A stretch of DNA of 12,270 nucleotides from an uncultured Mollicutes bacterium (lineage in GTDB: Bacteria; Bacillota_I; Bacilli_A; RFN20; CAG-826): contig CAMESA010000019.1 in the NCBI GenBank assembly GCA_945935945.1, forward strand, positions 1 through 12,270, in the 5' to 3' direction. The position numbers and the translations under genes were made by a program. Positions 7,595 through 12,270 of the stretch are shown piece after piece (position 1 is the first letter of the stretch; each line of letters opens with the position of its first letter). The notes below the pieces were generated by a model. It ran no database searches and had not been told where the DNA came from. It was given only the letters and a program-made list of their open reading frames with translations.

Positions 7595-9091
7595 GTGATG
7601 ATTGACAAAGAAGAACAACGTCAAACCCCTTATTTAGACGCTTATGAAAGATATTTAAAGGAAAATACTACAGTTTTTGATGTACCTGGTCATCATCAAG
7701 GCAAAATCAGAACTGATTTTGACAAAATTTTTACTCATGTAGTATATAAAAATGATGTTAACTGTCCTCGTGGGATGGATAATTTAATGCATCCAACAGG
7801 AGCTATTAAAGAAGCCCAAGAACTTTTTGCTAAGGCAACTGGCGCTGATTATTGTAAATTTTTGGTAAATGGTTCGACAAGTGGCAATTTAATTATGCTT
7901 TTGTCTTCATTAAAAGCTAATGATAAGATAATTTTACCTAGAAATGTTCATAAATCTGTCATAAATGGACTTATTTTGAGTGGTGCAGTTCCAATTTTTT
8001 TAATGCCTGAGATTGATAAAAATACAGAAATTGTCAATCAAATCAGTTTTAATGAATGGAAAAAAGCTATTGATTCAAATCCTGATGTCAAAGCAATATT
8101 TATTATTAATCCAACATATTTTGGTGCAACTTGTGATTTAAAAAAGATTGTACATTATGCTCATGAAAAAAATATTATTGTTCTTGTTGATGAAGCTCAT
8201 GGAAGTCATTTTTATTTTTCAAATAAACTTCCAATGACAGCTATGGCAGCAGGAGCAGACATGTCAACTTTATCAATTCACAAAACTGGTGGAAGTTTGA
8301 CTCAATCAAGCGTCCTACTTGTTAAAGGAAACAGAGTTAATGAATTTGAAATAAATAAATCTTTTAATTTGATTACAACAACAAGTCCTAGCAGCATTCT
8401 TCTTGCAAGTTTAGACGCTGCAAGAAAATTTTTAGTTTTTAAAGGAAGTGCGCATTTATATAAAGCAATAAAATTAGCTCGTCAAGCTAAGGAAAGAATT
8501 GATCAAATTCCTGGTTTTAAAGCTCATTCAAAAGATTATTTTGTAAAAACTTGTAGAAGTTTTAGCTATGATGAAACAAAATTATGTGTTGAAATAGATA
8601 AATTATCAATTTCTGGTTTTGATTTATATAAAATTTTAAAAGATAAATATCATGTACAGATTGAACTTGCAGAAACATATGTATTTTTACTACTATTTAC
8701 AATTGGTTCAACTCAAAATGATGTTGATAAATTAGTAGAAGCATTAACTCTTATATCTAGCAAATATTATGATCCATCAACTGTTTATCAAGATCATCAT
8801 TATATGGAAAACTTCCCAAATATGGTTATCAGACCACGTGTTGCATATCACGCTCCACTTTTAGTATCCAGTTTAAAAGATGCAGTTGGCAAAATTTCTA
8901 AAGAAATGATTATGATTTATCCACCTGGCATCCCTGTAATTGTTCCAGGTGAAAGATTTACTCAATCTGTTGTAGATGAAATCGAATATTACATTGAAAA
9001 CAAAGCAACTATTCTAAGTGACTGGAATCAAACAAGAGAAGTTAGTGTTATTGATGAAGAAAATTGGAGTTTAGCTGATAAAATTGACTAA
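7595..9091 (+). CDS. PLP-dependent Orn/Lys/Arg-type decarboxylase
   Basis: This 498-residue fold-type I PLP enzyme resembles the short Gram-positive Orn/Lys/Arg decarboxylases (the B. subtilis SpeA/YaaO group), which make polyamine precursors such as agmatine or cadaverine in the cytoplasm. Motifs are PGHHQGK (31-37, family PGHKQG), GMDNLMHPTG (60-69), the phosphate-binding NGSTSGN (92-98), VDEAHGSH (198-205) with D199 to contact the pyridine nitrogen, and SIHKTGGSLTQSS (227-239) with K230 as the Schiff-base lysine. The C-terminal domain ends with the family PPGIPVIVPGE. Substrate cannot be told from sequence by eye; arginine or lysine are both possible. The start is either GTG 7595 or ATG 7598. 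AGGAA at 7583-7587 is 7 bases from the GTG and 10 from the ATG, slightly favouring the GTG. No polyamine pathway partner is adjacent and no terminator is seen after it. Confidence 0.88.
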   Translation: MMIDKEEQRQTPYLDAYERYLKENTTVFDVPGHHQGKIRTDFDKIFTHVVYKNDVNCPRGMDNLMHPTGAIKEAQELFAKATGADYCKFLVNGSTSGNLIMLLSSLKANDKIILPRNVHKSVINGLILSGAVPIFLMPEIDKNTEIVNQISFNEWKKAIDSNPDVKAIFIINPTYFGATCDLKKIVHYAHEKNIIVLVDEAHGSHFYFSNKLPMTAMAAGADMSTLSIHKTGGSLTQSSVLLVKGNRVNEFEINKSFNLITTTSPSSILLASLDAARKFLVFKGSAHLYKAIKLARQAKERIDQIPGFKAHSKDYFVKTCRSFSYDETKLCVEIDKLSISGFDLYKILKDKYHVQIELAETYVFLLLFTIGSTQNDVDKLVEALTLISSKYYDPSTVYQDHHYMENFPNMVIRPRVAYHAPLLVSSLKDAVGKISKEMIMIYPPGIPVIVPGERFTQSVVDEIEYYIENKATILSDWNQTREVSVIDEENWSLADKID

Positions 9092-9101
9092 TTTTCTATT
9101 T

Positions 9102-9131
9102 TTTCCAATAATTGAACATATAAAATCGTAT
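9102..9131 (+). promoter_or_regulatory. Putative ECF-sigma promoter of the sigma factor operon (copy 1 of a shared element)
   Basis: TTTCCAATAATT (9102-9113), ten bases, then AATCGTAT (9124-9131). The same two blocks with the same ten-base gap recur at 11541-11570, while the gaps share only one base. Taking CCAATA as -35 and CGTATT as -10 gives a 16-base spacer, normal for ECF promoters, and CGT is a common ECF -10 core. The predicted start is about 9137-9139, at the ATG of the sigma gene, so the transcript would be leaderless. No convincing sigma-A promoter is seen here. Confidence 0.65.
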
Positions 9132-9136
9132 TTATT

Positions 9137-9661
9137 ATGTTTATGAGCGAGGAAAGAATTCGTTTTCTAATATCTGAATTCAAAAAAGGAAATCAAGGAA
9201 TATTTGATGAGTTTTTTAATTTGACTAAAAACCAAGTATTTTACAACATTTTTAGTATTGTTAAAAATACAGAAAATTCAGAAGATATTTTGCAGGAAAC
9301 ATATGTAAAATTTCTTCTAAATTTAGATCAAATAGACGAAAATTCCTCAATTTTAGGTTATTTAATGGTTATTTCACGAAATTTATCATTAGATTTTCTC
9401 AAAAAGCATAAAAAATTAGTCGTACCACAAGACGGGGAAGTAATTGTATCTACAAAAGATGAAAATTCAATCGATTCAAACACGATTATTGAATGTGCAA
9501 AAAAGATATTAAAAGAAAAAGAATTTCGAATATTTATTTTGCACACTTTAAATGAAATGACATTTGAAGAAATATCTAGCGAAGTAAAAAGACCTCTTGG
9601 AACCGTAATTTGGAGTTACAACAACGCAATTAAAAAGATTAGAAAGGACTTAAAGTTATGA
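9137..9661 (+). CDS. ECF-type RNA polymerase sigma factor
   Basis: This 174-residue protein has the two-domain plan of extracytoplasmic-function (group 4) sigma factors. Region 2 spans about 22-90, with the helix SEDILQETYVKFL (48-60) that binds the RNA polymerase clamp and the GYLMVISRNLSLDFLKK segment (74-90) that reads the -10. A short linker follows, then region 4 at about 124-172 with the helix-turn-helix MTFEEISSEVKRPLGTVIWSYNNAIKKIRK. No region 1.1 or 3 is present. The start is ATG 9137 or ATG 9143; neither has a Shine-Dalgarno, and the putative promoter places the transcript start at the first. Its stop overlaps the next gene's start (ATGA), a common sign of a sigma/anti-sigma pair. 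The promoter in front is shared with the lipoprotein gene at 11599, which suggests autoregulation. The ECF subgroup is not recognised. Confidence 0.88.
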   Translation: MFMSEERIRFLISEFKKGNQGIFDEFFNLTKNQVFYNIFSIVKNTENSEDILQETYVKFLLNLDQIDENSSILGYLMVISRNLSLDFLKKHKKLVVPQDGEVIVSTKDENSIDSNTIIECAKKILKEKEFRIFILHTLNEMTFEEISSEVKRPLGTVIWSYNNAIKKIRKDLKL

Positions 9662-10764
9662 AAAAAGTTGATGATCGAAAAATAGTTGATACTTTAAAAA
9701 AGACTTCTTTTTATAATATTAAAACCACATCATCAAGCATCCTTGAAAAATATAATTCCAAAAGAAAAAGTTATGTAGAAAGTATCAAAAAGAATAAAAA
9801 ACCATATATTTTTGGTGGAATTTCGGCTCTAGCAATGGCTTCCGTCGTTGGAATAGTCGTTGGAATAACTTTTTCAAACTATGAAAAGAACATTCGAGAC
9901 ATCAATGAAACTTATGAAGAAGTTTTTAAACCTATTCACAACGAATATCTAGCAAAACAACTTGTAACTTTTAATACATTTAGCGCAATAGATTATAGTT
10001 CATATAAAACTAACGAGTTAAATAGAGGCTTATTTTTGAAGAATAAATATTCTGTTTGCCCTGATGAAGACAATAAAGAATTGCTTTTTAATAATGCAGT
10101 AGACACTTTCGATCCATTTTCATACGGTGCAAAATCAATTTTTGAGATGAACAAAATTCATTTACTTGAAGAAGTGACTGTTTTTTCATACCAAAATGTC
10201 GATTATGACATAAAAAATTCATTATTTATAGGTGATAAATTGATTGGAAATTACTATTTTAGGTCAAATTATATTGAAAATGAGTCACATAAAGGGCTTT
10301 TTGTTGATTCAAAGGACTGCTTTTTTGAAGTTCACATTAATAATGAGTGCGAAAAAGATGATGAAGAAATAAAAGAGAAAGTGATTTCAACCTTTATCTC
10401 GCTAAATGGAAAAGATAAAAGTGTTGTAAAAATAAAAAAAGAAACAGAATTTGAAGGTGCTGAAAGCGAAAATTCATATTCATTCACTTATTTTGAAAAT
10501 AAGGAAAGTCATCGAAGTAATTCCCCTTTATATACGCTTGAATATGAAATTGAAAAGGACGATGAAGACTTAGTTGCAGAAATTTCTTATAAGAAAAAAG
10601 GTGAAAAAAGTATTTTTACAGATATTGAAATGATAAATGAAAATGAATTGCAATTTTTACCAGAAATAGTAATGGATTGTGAAGGATTTGAAGATTTTAT
10701 TAAAGTTAAATTTTTAGAAGATAATAGAATATATTCATCAAACAAATTTAATACCCTCAAATAA
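9658..10764 (+). CDS. One-pass membrane protein, candidate anti-sigma factor or sensor coupled to the ECF sigma
   Basis: I do not recognise a family for this 368-residue protein. It has a basic cytoplasmic N-terminus of about 49 residues, one hydrophobic helix (about 50-72, FGGISALAMASVVGIVVGITF), and an outside part of about 295 residues rich in Asp, Glu, Lys, Asn and aromatics with alternating beta-like patterns. Four Cys (134, 221, 231, 341) are all outside. There is no zinc-binding HxxxCxxC anti-sigma motif; the short cytoplasmic part recalls the size, not the sequence, of RsgI N-terminal domains. The ATGA overlap with the sigma gene implies translational coupling, and this position is where ECF anti-sigma factors usually sit. 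Anti-sigma function is thus inferred from context and topology only. Its outside part weakly resembles the lipoprotein at 11599. Confidence 0.75.
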   Translation: MKKVDDRKIVDTLKKTSFYNIKTTSSSILEKYNSKRKSYVESIKKNKKPYIFGGISALAMASVVGIVVGITFSNYEKNIRDINETYEEVFKPIHNEYLAKQLVTFNTFSAIDYSSYKTNELNRGLFLKNKYSVCPDEDNKELLFNNAVDTFDPFSYGAKSIFEMNKIHLLEEVTVFSYQNVDYDIKNSLFIGDKLIGNYYFRSNYIENESHKGLFVDSKDCFFEVHINNECEKDDEEIKEKVISTFISLNGKDKSVVKIKKETEFEGAESENSYSFTYFENKESHRSNSPLYTLEYEIEKDDEDLVAEISYKKKGEKSIFTDIEMINENELQFLPEIVMDCEGFEDFIKVKFLEDNRIYSSNKFNTLK

Positions 10765-10780
10765 TTGTTAATACCTCAAT
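10748..10780 (+). repeat. Imperfect direct repeat before the phosphatase gene
   Basis: TTAATACCCTCAAAT (10748-10762) and TTAATACCTCAAT (10768-10780) differ only by two single-base insertions and start 20 bases apart, about two helical turns. The first copy overlaps the end of the membrane-protein gene. The second is also the left arm of the inverted repeat that follows. Three related sites suggest a repressor-binding cluster. Confidence 0.35.
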
Positions 10781-10793
10781 TTTATAGTATATT
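10765..10793 (+). promoter_or_regulatory. Sigma-A-type promoter of the histidine phosphatase gene
   Basis: TTGTTA (10765-10770, 4/6) and TATATT (10788-10793, 5/6) are 17 bases apart. The predicted start near 10800 leaves an 18-base leader with GAGGT (10806-10810 region) as Shine-Dalgarno, 7 bases before the ATG. The phosphatase gene can therefore be transcribed separately from the sigma operon. Confidence 0.5.
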
Positions 10794-10811
10794 TCTTACT
10801 AGATTGAGGTA
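10772..10811. repeat. 9-bp inverted repeat overlapping the promoter and Shine-Dalgarno of the phosphatase gene
   Basis: TACCTCAAT (10772-10780) and ATTGAGGTA (10803-10811) are perfect inverted arms with a 22-base gap, centres 31 bases (three helical turns) apart. The left arm lies in the promoter spacer, and the right arm contains the GAGGT Shine-Dalgarno. It can act as a DNA operator. In RNA read through from upstream it can also fold and hide the Shine-Dalgarno, while RNA from the local promoter lacks the left arm and stays open. Confidence 0.5.
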
Positions 10812-10817
10812 ATATTT

Positions 10818-11540
10818 ATGAAAATTGTATTAATTAGACATGGTGAACCTTCTCCAATTGATCATAAATTGACAGAAAAAGGCGTTTTAGATGCAAAAGC
10901 CTTAAAAGAATTCTATAAAAACGAACATATTGATAAAGTTTTCTCATCCCCGCTTGATAGAGCTTTAGATACGTGCAAAATTTTTCTTGAGGAAAGGGAT
11001 GAAAAATATGTAATTTGTCCTTGGCTAGAAGAATTTGTTCATCCTGTATATTTAAAAAATAATGAAGAACCAGTTCTAAATTGGGATTTTTTACCTAGTT
11101 TTTATACAAAGAATGATGATTTATATGATCCAAAGACTTATTTAGAGACTGAAGTGATGAAATCCAGAAACATAAAACACTACTATGATTATGTAACTTC
11201 AAATTTTGATAAGATTCTTGAAGAAAATGGCTATAAAAGAAGTGGAAAATATTACGAAGTTATCGATTCAAATCGCGATGTTCTTGTCTTTTTCTGCCAT
11301 CTTGGAATAATTTCCGTTATTTTGTCACACTTAACAGGAATTCCATACTCAGTTCTTGCACAAGGTTTTGCCTGTCCAACAACTGGTGTGACCACAATTT
11401 ATAGTGAAGAAAGAGAAAAAGGAATCGCACAATTTAGATGCGTTTCATATGGAGATATTTCACATTTAAAAGCAAATAATATCAAACCATCTTTTCATGC
11501 TCGCTTTTGTGAGACATTTGATTCAGACGAAAGACATTAA
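10818..11540 (+). CDS. Histidine phosphatase superfamily protein (phosphoglycerate-mutase-like)
   Basis: This 240-residue member of the branch-1 histidine phosphatase superfamily has IRHGE (6-10) with H8 as the phosphorylated residue, SSPLDRA (43-49) with R48 as a phosphate ligand, an acidic pair EE (71-72) as likely proton donor, and FFCHLG (158-163) with H161 as the second catalytic histidine. The C-terminal YGDISHL (211-217) followed by a basic-acidic tail is seen in uncharacterised Firmicutes members. The substrate cannot be told; phosphoglycerate mutase itself is unlikely because the GxxN-type mutase features are not seen. It lies 53 bp after the membrane-protein gene, with its own promoter and inverted repeat. 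The putative ECF promoter for the next gene begins directly after its stop codon, so membership in the sigma circuit is uncertain. Confidence 0.88.
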   Translation: MKIVLIRHGEPSPIDHKLTEKGVLDAKALKEFYKNEHIDKVFSSPLDRALDTCKIFLEERDEKYVICPWLEEFVHPVYLKNNEEPVLNWDFLPSFYTKNDDLYDPKTYLETEVMKSRNIKHYYDYVTSNFDKILEENGYKRSGKYYEVIDSNRDVLVFFCHLGIISVILSHLTGIPYSVLAQGFACPTTGVTTIYSEEREKGIAQFRCVSYGDISHLKANNIKPSFHARFCETFDSDERH

Positions 11541-11570
11541 TTTCCAATAATTTTTATCCTTTAATCGTAT
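11541..11570 (+). promoter_or_regulatory. Putative ECF-sigma promoter of the lipoprotein gene (copy 2 of a shared element)
   Basis: TTTCCAATAATT (11541-11552), ten bases, then AATCGTAT (11563-11570), identical in both blocks and spacing to 9102-9131. Taking CGTATT as the -10 puts the start at about 11577-11578, giving a 21-22 base leader with a strong GGAG at 11589-11592. A sigma-A-like TATAAA near 11577 exists but has no good -35, so the shared element is the better candidate. Confidence 0.65.
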
Positions 11571-11598
11571 TAATAGTATAAAAACAAAGGAGAAGTTT

Positions 11599-12270
11599 AT
11601 GAAAATTAGGAAATTAATGTTATCAAGCATTGCTTTACTTGCTGGAGTTGGGATGGTTTCTTGCGGAGACATGCTTGGAAATGATGAAAGTTCAGTTTTT
11701 TCATCTACACAAGAAAAATTTTCAACACAAGCTGTGACTAGTTTAAGCATGATTAATTCACTTGGGTTTTCAAACGGTTTTAATCGTAAAGCTAAGCAAA
11801 TCAGTGATGAAGACAAAGCAAAAATTGAACAAATTCTTCCAACCTTAGATCTTTTAATGAATAATGGAATGATTTTTGAAAGCACAGTAGTTGAAGAAGC
11901 AGTTGTTTTTAATGATGTTACTTATAATTTCAAAGAAACAATTTCTTTCGTTAATGAATCATTAGAAAAATCTAGTTATACCTTACTTTATAATTTAGAA
12001 GAAGCAAATGGCTCATCAATTAAAGCAAAAAATGATCATCATGACGATGATGAAGAGGACGAAAAAGGGCATCATGGAGATCAAAGTCATGAGAATAATA
12101 GTGAAAATTTCACAAAAATCGATGAAGAAACTAAAATTTCTGGAATCTTAATAGAGTTAAACGAAAATAAAGGATATATAAAATTACGAGTAGATGATGA
12201 ATATAAATATTATAATTTTAAATTTGAAGAAAAATCAGAAAAAGATATTTTTCCAAGCAAAACACTTTTT
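11599..12270 (+). CDS. Secreted lipoprotein with an Asp/His-rich stretch (3' end outside window)
   Basis: An open frame of 224 codons runs to the window end. AAAGGAG ends 6 bases before the ATG. The N-terminus is a lipoprotein signal: basic MKIRK, hydrophobic LMLSSIALLAGVG, and a lipobox MVSC with C22 as the lipidated residue, followed by a Ser/Asn/Gln-rich tether. The mature part has two beta-like segments (about 92-132 and 178-212) separated by a stretch at 145-165 with five His and many Asp/Glu (DHHDDDEEDEKGHHGD), a possible metal- or cation-binding loop. I recognise no family. The gene is downstream of a copy of the promoter element of the ECF sigma operon, so it is likely a target of that sigma factor. 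Function is unknown; metal binding or envelope stress sensing would be guesses. Confidence 0.85.
   Translation, partial: MKIRKLMLSSIALLAGVGMVSCGDMLGNDESSVFSSTQEKFSTQAVTSLSMINSLGFSNGFNRKAKQISDEDKAKIEQILPTLDLLMNNGMIFESTVVEEAVVFNDVTYNFKETISFVNESLEKSSYTLLYNLEEANGSSIKAKNDHHDDDEEDEKGHHGDQSHENNSENFTKIDEETKISGILIELNENKGYIKLRVDDEYKYYNFKFEEKSEKDIFPSKTLF

Noticed and set aside
9112..9126. TTGAAC and TAAAAT upstream of the sigma gene as a sigma-A promoter
   Set aside because: The hexamers are only 3 bases apart, so they cannot act together. The shared ECF-type element explains the region better.
11523..11885. 120-codon minus-strand open frame opposite the lipoprotein start
   Set aside because: The plus strand has a strong Shine-Dalgarno, signal peptide and lipobox. 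The minus frame has no ribosome site and overlaps the lipoprotein gene entirely.

Overview
The window looks like a chromosomal segment of a very AT-rich, low-GC Gram-positive-type bacterium (Firmicutes/Bacilli or a Mycoplasmatota-like relative). TGA is used as a stop (membrane transporter at 4810-5640, sigma factor at 9137-9661) and TGG encodes Trp, so the code is standard, not Mycoplasma/Spiroplasma code 4. Proteins are rich in Lys, Asn, Ile and Glu. The exact lineage cannot be fixed from the sequence alone.

Region 1 (1-4100) is the conserved str operon in its usual order: the end of rpsL, then rpsG, fusA and tuf, with tuf also having its own promoter. It ends in a strong terminator and is followed by a second, bidirectional hairpin. 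tuf carries a one-base frameshift at a run of six A (2954-2959). One extra A would restore a 394-residue EF-Tu.

Region 2 (4100-9100) holds housekeeping and metabolic genes in mixed orientation. On the minus strand, a ZIP-family metal transporter is followed 3 bp later by an MTA/SAH-type nucleosidase. Divergent from these is a BaiN/HI0933-like flavoprotein, whose 3' end overlaps a convergent YfcE/MJ0936-type phosphodiesterase. An Orn/Lys/Arg-type PLP decarboxylase follows. Three single-gene promoters here place the predicted transcription start at or next to the A of the ATG, with no Shine-Dalgarno, which suggests leaderless transcripts.

Region 3 (9100-12270) is the most interesting part. It contains an ECF sigma factor gene, a translationally coupled one-pass membrane protein that is a candidate anti-sigma or sensor, a histidine-phosphatase-family gene with its own promoter and an inverted repeat over its Shine-Dalgarno, and a secreted lipoprotein gene with an Asp/His/Glu-rich stretch that runs off the window. 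An identical bipartite motif, TTTCCAATAATT-N10-AATCGTAT, lies upstream of both the sigma gene and the lipoprotein gene. The spacing is the same in both copies and the spacers are unrelated. This is best read as the promoter recognised by this sigma factor, giving an autoregulated envelope-type circuit: sigma, membrane partner and lipoprotein. The membrane protein and the lipoprotein match no family I recognise, and their extracytoplasmic parts look faintly alike.

No tRNA, rRNA, CRISPR array, insertion sequence or phage gene was seen. There is no gene-free stretch longer than about 190 bases.
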